Below, in pieces: positions 20,150-35,727 of a stretch of DNA of 64,000 bases; within the stretch, counting starts at the first letter, position 1; every line of letters begins with the position of its first letter. A program made the translations under genes and the position numbers. This DNA comes from Blasia pusilla (lineage: Eukaryota > Marchantiophyta > Marchantiopsida > Blasiales): assembly GCA_050084515.1 (NCBI GenBank), contig CM114273.1, positions 35,774,001 through 35,838,000 on the forward strand, in the 5' to 3' direction. The notes under the pieces were generated by a model. It was not told the origin of the DNA and did not search any database. It was given only the letters and a program-made list of their open reading frames with translations.

Positions 20150-22065
20150 CTTCAGAATGTTCTATGCCTCGATACTATCTCGCCCTACGCCTCATCTACC
20201 ATGACATTGCTTATCGGGTCTATGTCGATGTATATCTCTTCAAAAGGGCCAGATCAAGAGGCCCTTCTAGCTCATGTCCATATGCCAAAAGAAACATAGA
20301 TTCTCCAATTGTAGAATGTTTGGTCGAGTTGCAATTATATTTAACCATACTTAGCCACCTTGCCCGATCTAGCTAGCATGGTTTGATTCACAATTCGAGG
20401 TTACCTCATTCACAATCAAGGTTACCTTCTCTGTTTGCCTATTTTTTTAGGATGAAATATGGTTCAAAAATCCAACTTGGTCCTCAAGCTTCTAAATAGG
20501 TGCTTCCCAAAAGCACTGGTAAACTTTGGATCTCAATCTGAAACAATACACCTCGATAAAATGAGCTCGCCACCAACTATCTATAAACAGTCAAGAAGTT
20601 GCATAGGCCGTTGTAGAATCCATCGTAGGGACGAACCTCCTCAGCTTGCTAAACCGATCAATTATCAAAAGTTTAGAGTTGTATCCTTGACACTTTGGAA
20701 GACTCGTAATAAAATCCATACTTATGCTTTACAAGGGTCCTCCTAGAATTGGAAAAGAGTGAAGTAAGCCTTGTTTCTTCTCATAAGACACTCTATTTGC
20801 TAGGTTGGTCGCACAAATCTTCATAAACTGAGCAACATCCTCTTTCATGTTAGGCTAGAAGAACCTCTTACTCAAAACAGCCAGCGTGGATTTCTCCCTT
20901 TTATGTCCTGCCAAGGATTCATCATGACACTCTATCAACACCTTTGTCCGAAATTTTCCTTCATCCACATAGATCCTATTCTGCTTAAACCTTAGCAAAC
21001 CATGCCTCAAACTGACATTGGCCACCTTCTTGCCCAACTTCAACTTTCTTAGGTACTCTCTTGCTTGGGCATCCTTCATGAATCCTCCATTCCAAATTTG
21101 TTTCTTTAGGGAACAATGCTTTGAGGACTTGTGTCAACGATGGCATGTACTCACCCTTCCAACTCAACAAATTAAGAATGATATTTTTCTTCCCTAGCTT
21201 ATGGACTAGGTCCACATTCATCAACACCAAGGTATCGCGCCATTGTAGTTGCTTCGGTGTCACTCGATCTTGTGTCTCAAAATACTTGAGAGAAATATTA
21301 TCGCTGAACACTCAAATCATGCAAAGTCCTACATAGTGACGTCACTTCCTCAAGAAATGGACCACCACGAATAACTCTTTTGGTGTCGCTAAGCTTCTTG
21401 CTCTTGTACGCTATAAGTCTCTCTTCCTGCACCAACATTTCTACAATCGCATAATCACTAGCATCAATATGCACCTCGAACGGTTTGTCAAATTTAAGCA
21501 GCTTCAGTACTGGATCCTTTGATAGGATCTCCTTGACTTGTTTGAATGCCTCATTCACTTTTTGGGTCCATATCATATTAGCAAACTTTGCGGTCCAATC
21601 TGTAAGAGGTCTCACTATTCCCAAAAATTTTCTCATATAAGTCTGGTAAAATTGAACTATTTTGATGAACCTCCTTAACCCCTTCATTGTAGAAGGTGAT
21701 TTCCACTTGAAAATCCCTGTCACCTTATCCATATCCAAACAAACTCCATCTGCACTAACCACATGACCCAAGAACTTGATCTTGCTCAGCCTGAATTTGC
21801 TCTTTTTCACATTCTCGTATAGCTTGTTTGACCTAAGTTTTGACAACATCATCCTCAAATGTCGAGTGTGCTCCTCTAGTGACTTTAAATAGACCAATAC
21901 GTCATCAATGTAGATGATCACATCATCATCCATTTTCTTATGAAAGATGGAGTTCATCGACGTGGTGAACGTCGGAGGCGCGTTACACTAACCTAAGGGC
22001 ATCACTACAAATTCAAAGGAGCCATATCTCATCCTACACTGTGTCTTCTCCACATCAGCTTTTTT
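20150..22065 (-). pseudogene. Ty3/gypsy fragment D: RT, RNase H, integrase
   Basis: A conventional Ty3 element unrelated to the A/B/C family. RT from about 22065: SFEFVVMPLG, then the active site IIYIDDVLVY in an open frame of 219 codons (21957-21298), FLGHVVSADGV and RRFIKIVQFYQTYMRKF. RNase H: FEVHIDASDYAI. Integrase: zinc-module part ECHDESLAGHKREKSTLAVL (about 20935-20880), core traces such as SMDFITSLPKCQGYNSKLL, and the C-terminal ESMFLLAYGHELEGPLDL near 20280-20230. The frame breaks at several points. No LTR, gag or protease was found; both ends are truncated, the left against copia E, the right in AT-rich DNA. Confidence 0.85.
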
Positions 22066-23020
22066 TGTTACAAGTTCATATTACATAGTCATTGGCATTT
22101 TGTATCCAACCTAAGATTGACGTCAACTTATATTCTAAAAAGGTGGGTGATCTCAATCCACTATTTCTATTTAAGTCAAGAAATGGAGTGAAGAGAAAAA
22201 AAATATGTAGGCCATCCGTGAAGAGGGCAAAGCAAAATCGCATCAGCTTGGGAGGTTTAGATGGAAGTTATTGGCACAAAAGATGTGCATAGAGGGAATA
22301 GAATAAGAGAAATGCATTGGATTAGGAACAAAACCTTGAATTCTAGGATTTTTTGGTGTATGTTGTACACATCTATTGATTTCCCACATGTTCCTATGAT
22401 CAGTCTGTCCAAAGACATGTACTTTGGAAAAGGTACTTCCCATGTAAGCACATGTACTATGTTTTGCTCGTAGCTTTAATTTAGATTTAGATTTAGGAGT
22501 AGGAATGCACCAAAACAAATTTCCCTGAAAGAAGTGCATAGTATCTTAAAAAAGCCACTCTGAGGATGCAACATCAGGTCTGGGAGTATAGTTTGGAAAT
22601 TCCAAAATGTTCACTTTGAACTAGAACTTTCTTCACTGTTCATTGGACACTCTTTTTCAGACCTTAATTGGATGGAAAAAGTTAATTATTCCACAATTGT
22701 GCTTCCAACAAATTTTCCAATTTTGTAATTTTATAGTGAGTGATGATATTGATACAAGATTGTTTCATGTATGGTGCAACCGGTTGGATTCAAATCGATT
22801 GCCATAGGGGATAAGAGCAAAAAAAAGTTTGTGGACGGAGTGACTAAGAAAAGGGAACATAAATATAAATATGAAGAAATAATTCCTCCCTCTCTTCAAC
22901 CCATAGGAAAATCTCTTCAAATCATAAGAAACTCTCTTTAAAAAAATGATCTCTTTGGGTTAACAATAGTTTCCTCTCTCCTCTTACCGCTCCTCAACCA
23001 AAACGACAATATTCTTGCCA
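22066..23020. other. AT-rich intergenic sequence
   Basis: No gene recognised. Several short open frames overlap on both strands near 22240-22540 without a family pattern. A repeated TTTAGATTTAGATTTAGG stretch is at about 22478. Confidence 0.4.
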
Positions 23021-23195
23021 TGTCATATGACAACGTATGTGGCACTATGTCAAAGCACTCACATATGATATCCTAGTCATATACCAATGACTAAGTCTTT
23101 AATGAGTGCACTTATTGTGAGTCATTTACCATGAAGAATGACTCAACTTAGTCATATGTTCGAGTTATATAAACTAAGATTTCTTCTAGTGTTAG
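23021..23195 (-). repeat. orphan CACTA-type terminus with TGACT subterminal motifs
   Basis: Plus strand ends TTTCTTCTAGTG, the complement of CACTAGAAGAAA, a typical CACTA terminus. The 170 bp to its left hold many ATGACT/AGTCAT motifs like those of the CACTA element at 28285-34456. I could not find the matching opposite end, so this is probably a remnant. Confidence 0.5.
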
Positions 23196-24941
23196 GAGTT
23201 TTGTAAGAAGAGATTCTCTTATTTACTACTAGTAAGGTGTCCGTCCCATGCACGGAAAATAAAAAATTGTTTGAAGAGCTAGTGTATAGCCCTTGAAGGG
23301 AAGAGATTAATGATGCAGCACATAAATTCAAATTTTTTCTTACTGCCCGTAGCATGTGAAACATTTTCTTGCTGCCTAGTTGCCACGTGTCAAGTAGAGA
23401 GGTGTTTGCAAATCAAGAAGGCACTCTCCCATAATAATATAGATTTTCCTTGAAAAATATTTAATTCACGAGAGAAATGAGATCTTCTTGGGGAACTATA
23501 TACTTAATAATCAAAACATTGAATTGTGTAGTTATTCAGGCATTACAAATTTAAATCCTTTCCATAACGCGATCTTCTTGACTTCCAATCCAAATGTGCT
23601 TCACCCATATTAAAATTTTACAATTTTTCCATCCTTCTTCTCTCTAATCTAATCTAACTATCCTCAACCTAACCCTAATTTTCAATTGTGAAGCCTAGAT
23701 CTTCAAAAAATTTATAAAGGTACGTATCACATCTACAATCACTACTTACTAAGGAATACTAAAAAAATATGTCATTTTCCATAGTTAAGAAGAAGACATT
23801 AAAATATGCCATGAGAAAGAAGAGACCAAATTCTTTAGGCCAACTTCAATGGAAAAAGTAAGATGCGTATAACGCTTAATTGATATTGAATATATTCAAA
23901 GGAAAATTCTTCTTGAAAGAAAAAGTTTAGAATTATTTGACTTTCGAGTTTCACATGATAACAAAGATAAAAATATCTATGTTATGTAAAAAGATTGATT
24001 CTCGTAAAAATATTCATGTTATAGTGAAGAGAAAAGATTTCTTTTGCAGAAGAAGAGGAATCATGTAAGTCTATCATTGGTACTCACTCGACACAAGAGG
24101 AAAGGGATTGGTGCTTGCCTTTATGATTGATAAGAAAAATATTCACTATAATTGTTGGTGTCAACTTGACTCATGTATTTGTTCATAGCTCACGATGATT
24201 TTTCCTTTTGCTTACTTATGGTTTTCCTTTTAAAATATTTTCATGTCATTATTTTCTTCCTTACATCTTTTTTCTCTATCTTTTTCAAGACCTTCCCTTT
24301 AACTCACTTTTGGTTTTCCACTCCTCTTTTCATTCATATCCTCCATTTTATTTATTCTTTTGATAGGTTCTCTCATCCTCTTTTATTCCAACTTTATATT
24401 CTTCTTCTTCATTTATTCATTTTTTCCTTTCTTTTAATTTTTCGTAACTTCCAGGTTCATTTTACATATCCGTTTATTTTCTTGGTGAATTTTTATAATA
24501 AAATATGAAGAAATTATAATTGGGAACATCTAAGGAATACAATTGTGAAAGGACGTTCTAAATTCCTAGCTTTATAGCATAATAGCATTGCCTCATCTTG
24601 ATGTATACTTGCTTTGTTTGATTCAAGAGACCAAAAATATTTTCATGAGTAGTGGGATTTTCTTCTATCGAAATACTCATGATGGATCTTTTGTGAAACT
24701 TTGACTATTTTGAAAATTAATTGAGAAAAAGTGATTTTTACATGAGCTTATTAAGAGGGTTTTTTTCATTAGGCCTTAATTTTAAGAGCAATAAATGTCG
24801 TGTCCTTTGCATTTTTGTTACAACAAAGAAAATATTACTCTTTTCCCCCATGATAGCTTATGGGCAAAATTTAAGAAGGATGACTTGGAAGAAAGCATCA
24901 CTAACTTTGTTGCATTTCAAGAAATTTTGTAAACTTAAGCC
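23196..24941. other. AT-rich intergenic sequence
   Basis: No gene recognised. The open frame at 24173-24508 is a T/C-rich low-complexity product (Phe/Leu/Ser/Ile-rich) and is not credible as a protein. Confidence 0.4.
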
Positions 24942-25490
24942 AAGGAATGTTCCTCTTAGGATTGGTTAATTGGCCTTTGAACATATTTTTCCATGTGGGC
25001 ATGTAAATTACAATAGAGTTGACTTCAATAATCTATGTGTAAAAAAACTACTAAGTAGTATGTAAGGTCAAATGGAGGGCATTTACTCATTGAATCTTAT
25101 TATGCTAAGAAGCTCAAAACTGAAACGAAGGAATATTCCTCTTAGGTTCGCTTAATAGGCCTTCTAACATATTTTTTCATGTTCATGTAAATTACAATAG
25201 ATTTGACTTTAATAATGATAAATAAAACTAGTTAGTAGTATATAAAATCAAATGGAGGGCATTTACTCATTGAAGCTTATTATGCTAAGGAGCTTTAAAG
25301 TGAAACTAAGGAATGTTCCTCTTAGGATTGCTTAATTGGCCTTCGAACATTTTTTTTCATGTGCATGTAAATTACAATAGAGTTAAATTTAATAATATAT
25401 ATGAATAAACTAGTAAGGAGTATGTAAAGTCAAATGGACGGCATTTAATCATTGAAGCTGGTTATGATAAGAAGCTCAGAACTTTGTAGG
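24942..25490. repeat. three tandem copies of a ~183-bp unit
   Basis: Units begin AAGGAATGTTCCTCTTAGG at 24942, 25128 and 25308 (periods 186 and 180). Each contains CATGTAAATTACAATAGA, TCAAATGGAGGGCATTTACTC and TTATTATGCTAAGAAGCTC or close variants. Satellite-like length but only three diverged copies. Confidence 0.9.
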
Positions 25491-26131
25491 ATTATAGAAA
25501 TATCCATTCATATATCTAGAGTGTGCATTATAACTATGTAGACCCTTGGGGCCTTGATGTGTAGGTGCATGTGCAAAAACATATATTTTTAGAAGAACTT
25601 AAGATATTGTAAGTTTTTTTTTCTTTTAATGTTAGGGCCCACAAGGAAATATTGTTGCTTTTTTTTTAGCAAGCAACAAAGTTATCCCATGAGCCTTATT
25701 AAGAAAATAAATGAATTTTTTTTTACGTTAAACATCTTGTTCCTATGATATGTAAGAGAAATTTCTTTTGAATTTTACCAAAAATTGGTTTCAGCTCTTC
25801 ATATGTGTATTGGAAATTTTACTAATGGTAAAAGAGAGGGCAACCTTGAGATTCTCAAAATGACCATAGCCCATAAGTAAATACATCATAGGAGTTAGGC
25901 TAATCAAACATGTTGGGCGGGTGGGCATAAGGTGTGATTTAGAATCAAGGGGCTTAGAGATTTTGATTTCTAAAGTCTACTTCAAATCTATGAGAGAGTG
26001 GGCAGTAAATATTGGACGAGTCAAGTTGGGTAGGAAGCCTTGAGACTACTTGCCAGAAGGAAAAAATTCAAAATGGACGGAGATGACAATAATTGTGAGA
26101 TGCAAAACTATGAAATACATATGGTTGCAAT
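25491..26131. other. AT-rich intergenic sequence
   Basis: I see no gene, repeat or RNA in it. Confidence 0.35.
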
Positions 26132-26577
26132 TAAGGTTGCAAACGGACAAAGTCTATGTTTGCGGACGGAAATGTCCATGTCCGAGGACTTATATCCGTG
26201 CGGGCTTGGGTACCCGCCGCTCGCACTCGAGCCCGCCCCGTTTGCAACATATACCTAGGCTTGGCCAGCCTAGATCGGGTATAGGAACCCGTTGCCTATT
26301 CTTGCAACCCGTTTTGTAGCCCGCACCTATCTGCCCTAAGCCTACATGAGCCCGTAGAGGGCCCACAACCAGGCCCATATGGGGTAGGTTGGGCTTGCAC
26401 GGGCTAAGGCCGGTCTGCATGCTAGTCAATTCTTACTCACCTCCCTTAATCTGAGCCCACACATATTCCTACGTCTCGAGCCAACAAGAGCCATTGGGGT
26501 GCGGAAAAAACCCAAGTGGCGGATCCGTTGGATCTCTTTGTCCCATGGACGTGCACGTCTCTTTGTGTGCAACCTTG
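26132..26577. mobile_element. GC-rich MITE-like repeat, copy 1
   Basis: About 446 bp, GC-rich against an AT-rich background, with many GCCCG/CGGGC motifs. Ends are inverted: AAGGTTGCAAAC at the left, GTGTGCAACCTT at the right. Flanks TTGCAATT and TTGCAAAA could be a decayed 8-bp duplication, which would suggest a non-autonomous hAT-like element. Two further partial copies are in the window. The family name is inference. Confidence 0.55.
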
Positions 26578-28095
26578 CAAAATATGAAGGTGCACAAATC
26601 CTGGGGATTCCTAGGGATTCCTATGAGTAGTTGGGAGTACATACATCTAAATCCATATCCGGATTGAGGCCATAGCTAGTGGCTCAAAGGTGAGATGCTC
26701 TAAAATTAATGATCCTTTGGAGAGCCATAGAACTTCACACAAGGAGGACTATCTAGCACCCAATCCGCTCTTGACTAGGGATTATAAACTAGCCACATGA
26801 ATTTTATATTTTGAGTGATTGGCTACCACACTCCAACTTGTGTGAGTGAGAGGAGGAGATTTGTTAAGTGTCAGGAGCGGGGTTTCCTAAGAGGGCGACA
26901 CATACTATGGTTGAGCTGGGTTTCCCAAGAGGGCGACACACACTATGATTGAGAACAAAGGAGACTTATGTTCTTAGAAAACATCCTCTAAATTCACCAA
27001 CTTGATCAACAAGATGCGTGAATTTTTGGATCTTTGAGATATGACCAAAGTGATTGTATTCCATTTTGTAAGGCTCAAGATAGGAATCTCTTTATGGATT
27101 AGCAAAGAGGTCATATCTTGGATTCTATCATGCTTATTCCTAGGTTTTAGCCTAACTTATCTAGGGTTATTGAATTTCCCATATTAAATTCTTTCTTTAG
27201 GTTGCTTTATGTGAGGAGGCCCGTCTTTAAATTTTTTTTCCAGACAACACAAAAAAAAAACTTCCTATTTTAAATGGAAATTTGAAAGAGGTGGCCTCAC
27301 ATCATAAAGAATCGAGTAAAAGCTAGGTAGGTCATGATGGAAATTTTTGGAACGAGTTTTAGCACATATCTAATTTTTGGCTCAAATTTGGAGGCAGAAA
27401 AAAAGAATTTGGCTCCTATGGCTAGACTTTAATGCATCAATGCTTTAAATTTGCAAGATTCAACAAGACACTTAATGACTTTTCCGTCCAATGTATTAAG
27501 ATATCATTGTTATTACCACATAAGTATCATGTGCTAAATGGCTATGTATCCACTACCACCCTAATTCATTTGTGGCACAAATTTTTGGGATTTTTGTGCC
27601 ATATTATACACACGCATATGCTACTTACATGCACACTAGTAGAGATTAGGCAAGAAAAAAAATCTTTTCCTCAGATGTCCCTTGATAACTTTAGGTACTC
27701 ATGATCAAAATGAATTTTTTCAAGGCCCCAACTCTTCCGTGCATTTGCTCCTGGACCACTTATGGAGTTGTTATTGCCTCACCACTAGCTTATGACTTTG
27801 CTATGGAAACTCCTCATATTTCCTATATCATTGTGGAATTGAAACCAAACATTCTCCATCTCATTGTGCTATGGAGAGGTGGATGAAATGCTCCTCTATG
27901 TGCGCCCTTCACACATATGCCTCTATGCCCACCCAATACACGAATGCAGAGACCAACAACACATTGTAAGTCTAAAGGACGCTACGTACCCTAATTAGAG
28001 ATGACCCCATGGGAGATATTTGGGATAGGAGTCTTTGATTCCTCATCCGGTCGTATACTCAAATCACTCCCCCAATCCTTCCCCATGGCACCTAT
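26578..28095. other. intergenic sequence with a short direct repeat
   Basis: No gene recognised. A 40-bp direct repeat (GGGTTTCCTAAGAGGGCGAC and GGGTTTCCCAAGAGGGCGAC, each followed by ACA-ACTATG-TTGAG) lies at about 26880-26955. Related CCCAAGAGGG motifs recur at about 30150 and 30310. Confidence 0.4.
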
Positions 28096-28284
28096 GCAAG
28101 ATTGCATATGGACAAACTCTATGTCCAAAGATATGTCTGTGTGGGCCTAGGTTCCTAGGCCCATCCCGCCTGTAATGTAGACACACGCTCAGTCAACCCA
28201 CACCCAATATAGTAACCTGTCGCCCGTTCTAGCCACCCCTTTTGTAGCCCACATTGAGCCAGCCTAGCCAGTCCTAAGCCCGCA
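28096..28284. mobile_element. GC-rich MITE-like repeat, copy 2, left part
   Basis: Starts AAGATTGCATATGGAC, similar to copy 1. It breaks at 28284 where a CACTA element is inserted and resumes at 34457. Confidence 0.6.
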
Positions 28285-28589
28285 AACTAGAACAAATAAT
28301 GGTTTTTATGACTGACTCATATGACTTGTCATAGTCATATATATACTTAAATGACTGGCAATGACTAATGACTCGTGGAGTCAGAAAAGCCTAATCATGT
28401 ACCATGCCATGACTAGAGTCATTTTGGGATGACTCATATAGTCATTATGTAATACAACTAACATGTCAACAAGCCTTGCCACGTATGAAAACATCTAGTT
28501 ATATATTAATATTGCCATATCAACCTGCGGCATGGTGGTTCCTTGAAGTGAACAAGATAATTGGCGACACACGGTCACAAATTTATATC

Positions 28590-29060
28590 ACTGAGTCATA
28601 TTCATCACCCAATTTATCTATATGATTGAGTTATGAAGTATGAGTGAGTCATATTTATCATTATGATTTAGTTAAATGACTACATATGACTGAGTCATAA
28701 CATACGTTCGAATCATATTGATCACTTTCAATTTTCAAAATGACTTGATATAATTGAGTCATAGGATTCTATTGAGTCACATTAATCACTTTGATTTGTT
28801 TAAATGACTTCAAATGATTGAGTCACAAGTTTCTATCAAGTCATTTTGATCAATTTGGTTTGTATAAATGACTTAATGTGGATAAGTCATAAGATATGGT
28901 TGGGTCATATTGATAAGTAAGGTATGTTAAAATGATTGACATAAGTCATAAAATCCGATCAAATTATATTGATGAATTTGGTATGTTTGAAGGACTGCGC
29001 ATACATGAATCATAAAATATAAACGAGTCAATTAAATTGAATTTGGTCTATTTAAATAAC
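28590..29060. repeat. degenerate ~65-75-bp tandem repeats with TGACT/AGTCA motifs
   Basis: About six diverged units, each with a TTTGNTTTGTNTAAATGACTT-like part, then ATGATTGAGTCATAA, then GAGTCATATTGATCA. They lie in the left subterminal part of the CACTA element. In CACTA elements such repeats bind the accessory protein; that role here is inference. Confidence 0.7.
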
Positions 29061-31826
<2,766 letters not shown>

Positions 31827-32289
31827 CACTGTCGAACCAGGCCGCGGGGTCTATGGTTGCAAGGCTACGACATGCACTACTTAATGAGTACAGTAACTCT
31901 CTCTCTCTCTCAAGCCATTCACCATAACTCTACTTGTCGTGTTCTAATATATTCTCTCCATAACTCTCCACATTTTTCCTCTAATCCCCGACTTCCACAA
32001 TCTACAAAATAGGCCGTCACGCCAAAGAGTGTCATATGCCCTCTAGATAGGCTTCCTCTCTTTCTTCATGCCTTGGACAATCAAACTCAAGGTGAAGATG
32101 TGATCCATCCATCTTCTGGCCTGTCAAAACCTAGCCTGGCCTTTCATGATGACAGTATTCTCCTCCAGGTACATGGAAATCCTATTGTTAAGAATAGGGA
32201 TCACGAGCTTCTCAACTACACTTAGTAATCTCATCCCCTTGTAATTGCTAGGGGTTTTCATGTTCATCCCCCGTGAAGAGGTTCATAGT

Positions 32290-32975
32290 GAGTTCTCGTC
32301 ACCAAGGCGATTGGATGTAATGCCAAGGCTTGCGCACATTCCACCAACAGAAGGGTTGGAGGAGGTGACATAAGGATATGTTCCAAATTCGATGTCTAAC
32401 ATGGTAGCTTGGCTATCCTCAATGAGAATTTTCTTCTTTTTCTTGAAGGCATCCTTGATGAAGTGAACGATTTTTGTTATGTAGGGCTCCAATTGCTCAG
32501 AAAACACCTTATAGCGCTCCATCTCTGCATCTAGATTATACTCAAAATATTTTAAGCGGCAATTGCATCCTTCAGCAGGACCTCTAACTTACCACGAAAC
32601 GTATCTAGGTGACAAAGATCTCCCACTCAAAGTCCATTTCAAATGGCCTTGCTAGAATAACAGGGTCCAATGCCCCTCTTGGTGGTTCCTACATCTCCCT
32701 AGCAAGCTCTACTTCTCTCAAGCTATCGACTTCTTGGTGAAGGTCAAAGATTAGGTGAGCTCAATCGGACACAAACAGCCTGCCCTTGCAAACGATGCCG
32801 CTCTCCTCCAAAACCCTAATCTCTTCAAAGAATCTAGGCACATGCACAAAAACTCCATTTCGATGATACAGACAACATTATCGTTGAGAATCCTTGATGG
32901 CACCACATGTAGCGCGAACTTCTTCCCTTTGTCGTTGTACATCGTTTGTCCCGCATTGGGTCCTCCCTGGAATAG
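32290..32975 (-). pseudogene. captured adenylosuccinate synthetase fragment
   Basis: Adenylosuccinate synthetase converts IMP, aspartate and GTP to adenylosuccinate in AMP synthesis. The fragment reads [34 protein letters not shown]; then after a frameshift [20 protein letters not shown] and [19 protein letters not shown]; after another, GTTKRGIGPCYSSKAI and VGDLCHLDTFRGKLEVLLKD; and finally KKKILIEDSQATMLDIEFGT, YPYVTSSNPSVGGMCASLGI. It is colinear with the enzyme from near the N-terminal GG-NAGHT loop to the TSSNP block, roughly half of the protein, without introns except perhaps at the ATTCCAG before the first GGA. The N-terminal GDEGKGK loop and the C-terminal third are missing. At least three frameshifts and several stops. 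It sits inside the CACTA element. Confidence 0.9.
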
Positions 32976-34149
32976 CAATGGACACCATGACCACGTAGCA
33001 TAAGATGTGCATTCCAATGTCCACATACTTCTTACCAGCGTGACTGTGCTTCTAGACCAAATAGGGGAAAGAATCAAATCCAATCTTGAGGCAATGAAAA
33101 AATAAGAACAACAACAAACAAGATCCTTGACGCAATCTGCAGAGAGAGGCTTGAAACTTTGACGAGGGGTATATTCAAGGGTTTTCCTATTTCTATGCCC
33201 AGACAACCAAGTGAGTTACAAAAGCCAAGCTATCAGACAATAGTGCAGACTTTGAGTGTGACGATTAAGCTTGCCCGGTTGAGAATCTTGCTCTTAACAT
33301 CATAGAAATCAAAACCTGTATCTCTTGCGAATGGCTGAAAAATCTATAAACCGTCAGCATGGAATATGTAAAAACTCACCCCACTCAACCAATTCCGAAT
33401 GATCCTTGGGTCTTTTGACGGTTTAATGAACTACAACACTAGAGGATGTCGCGTGTATATATCTGCACATCGTGGCAAGAAATTGCAGCCAACCATGGCT
33501 TCTAAGACACTTGATTTCCCATTGCTCTAATGCCCAACAACCGCTACCTATGGTAGATCTATAGTAGAGGCACTTCCTAGCTGAGAGAAGAAATCTTGCA
33601 ATGTTTCCACTATTGCAATGACCAATTGTTTAGATACACAACACGCGATGAAGAAGCAAGCCAAGTAGGAGGGACTGCGGTGGATAAAGAAGCAGATGTC
33701 GATGGCACTGCAAGATATGTTTGAGGCTGTGCCATGAGGTCAATTCTGTCATGTCCGATCGATCAATGGAAGCTATTGACTGCATATCATTAAAAGTACT
33801 TAAGAGCAAAACCATGAAAAAGTGACGCAAATGGAATTCTCTTTCTACACAATATTGTTTGCAATTTCTTTCACGATATGAGTAAAGTAGATAATAACAA
33901 GAGTTTCCACAAACAAAACTATTGCACTATAATCACTAACCCCACCGATAGATTTGCCGTCGATCCTCCTTCTCCTCACTTCATGCTCACCCTATCTCAT
34001 CCTCTCAATGTTGATGCCCTCCCCTCTCCTCTCGTGACGCAATTTCTTGCCGCATAGCATCCTTGCCAAGTGCAAAATCTCATGCCTGCGCTTGCACCCA
34101 CGCAGTAGGTGCAAATCAAAAAATTTATTTGTACATGGGAAAAAAATTT
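32976..34149. other. internal sequence of the CACTA element
   Basis: No gene recognised. A minus-strand piece near 33330-33260 reads FARDTGFDFYDVKSKILNRA, coding-like but unidentified; it could be a second captured exon. Confidence 0.35.
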
Positions 34150-34456
34150 AGTTAATAATAAGATAATAAACCTTGTCATATTATGGTTTAGTCATAATTA
34201 CAATGTACATGCCTACAAGTTAGCATATTGTACTTTAAAATGATTCAATATTTCATTTTTCATTTTTTAATATGACTAAGCCATGTCCCAAAATGACTCA
34301 ACCATTTAGACATACGTCTATATGACTAAAATATTATAATTTTATGGTTAGATATGACTAACAAATGACTACGACATGTTCTAGTCATACGTTCCAATCA
34401 TGAAAAACCTTAGTCATTGGAGTCATAGTCATAAAACCCATGATTTTTTTCTAGTG
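34150..34456. repeat. right subterminal region of the CACTA element
   Basis: Many TGACTA/AGTCAT motifs in both orientations within 300 bp, ending in the CACTA terminus. Mirrors the left subterminal repeats. Confidence 0.65.
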
Positions 34457-34715
34457 GCATTGGTGCGGGTTCTATGGGCCTATGGGGTGTTATGGGCTCT
34501 ATGCATGCTAATGAGGGCTTAGGGCGGGCTCGATGCAGGCCAGTCAAGGGCTGATAACCCGCACATCCATTCAATCACTACCCACATCCCTTAATCCAAG
34601 CCCAGATCTTAAGCCCACACAGTCCTTTGAGGTACCCAAAAAACCCAAGAGAGGGGCCCATTCGGCCTATCCGTGCATTCTATGGACGCACAAGTCTGTT
34701 TTTGTGCAACCACGC
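34457..34715. mobile_element. GC-rich MITE-like repeat, copy 2, right part
   Basis: Continues the repeat broken at 28284: GCGGG-rich, then CACTACCCACATCCCTTAATC (compare TTACTCACCTCCCTTAATC in copy 1), ending TGTGCAACCACGC like copy 1. Confidence 0.6.
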
Positions 34716-35479
34716 AACATTATCTACCATGGCTGAATAAAAGAGGAAAACAAAAAAATTGACAAGAAATTAACAAAAAGGGTTTCCTCATGCATGAGAG
34801 AAGGAAGAAAGACAAGAAATATGCAGGATCCTTGGATAAAAAGACCAAAAAGGGAAAAATATGGAGAGGCATGCTAGGGGAAAGGGGTAGGGGCAGGGAT
34901 AAGGGGTGTTATTCAACCTTGAAAGTCCAAAATAAGTAATGTTTGCAAGTTTTGTGCAAGTGGCATGAGAATTTTGACACTAGCAAAGTATTTTCCACAT
35001 TTGTGACTTCAAACACAAGAAAAACCCACTTGTTGTGAATTTTGGGAGCCACATATGTATAGTGGGTTTGCTGCTCCCAAGAATTGCAATAAACTTGCAA
35101 GTGTGTAAATACTTGAAGACGCTATGGAGCATTTGGCATTGGTACTCGCAATGGAGCTGCAAAACTACCAAATAGACCCTAGGATAAGTACTCATGGAAC
35201 TACTACCCTCCATTTCTCTACTTTTCTTATTTTCCCTGTGCTTCTTAAATTTTCTGAATTAGTGTTTCTTTCTATCCTCTACGAATGCCGCGGACGTAGA
35301 GGAAACCAAATATGCAATGGAGGTCAATGATATTTTCTCTAAAGTGTTGAAGGAAAGAATCCCTCAATGAGAGTGATCCTTGAATATGACCCTTACTATG
35401 TGGGTCATACATAAGTACTAGTAAGTGCAATCAAGGAGATGAAAGTGCACTCAAAGGTATGGATGGTTGAGGAGGAAAA
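34716..35479. other. intergenic sequence
   Basis: No gene or repeat recognised; purine-rich around 34740-34900. Confidence 0.35.
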
Positions 35480-35695
35480 AGTTGCATATGAACGAAGTCC
35501 GTGTCCACACACATGTCCTTCCCTAAGATAGACTTGTCCGTGCGGGCCTAGGTTCGTGTAGCCCGCACATACTTGGGATTGCCCCACCCACAACATGGTC
35601 CCGGGTTTGGCTATCTTATACTCAATCTAGCGTCTCGTCACTTGTTCTTGCCACCTATTCTATAGCCCGCATCGAGCCCAAGTAGCACACGCTAC
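35480..35695. mobile_element. GC-rich MITE-like repeat, copy 3, truncated
   Basis: Starts AAAGTTGCATATGAACGAAG, shares GTCCGTGCGGGCCTAGG and TATAGCCCGCATCGAGCCC blocks with copies 1 and 2, then stops about half-way along the unit. Confidence 0.55.
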
Positions 35696-35727
35696 TTACA
35701 TGTTTTCATGCAACAACTTCTTTCCTT

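Noticed and set aside
22243-22539. Possible copia linker protein on the minus strand
   Set aside because: Only a vague similarity to the VFLGY-type block; two overlapping frames score alike and no flanking copia domain is present.
24173-24508. 111-codon Phe/Leu-rich open frame, membrane-protein-like
   Set aside because: T/C-rich low-complexity DNA gives hydrophobic codons by chance; no family pattern.
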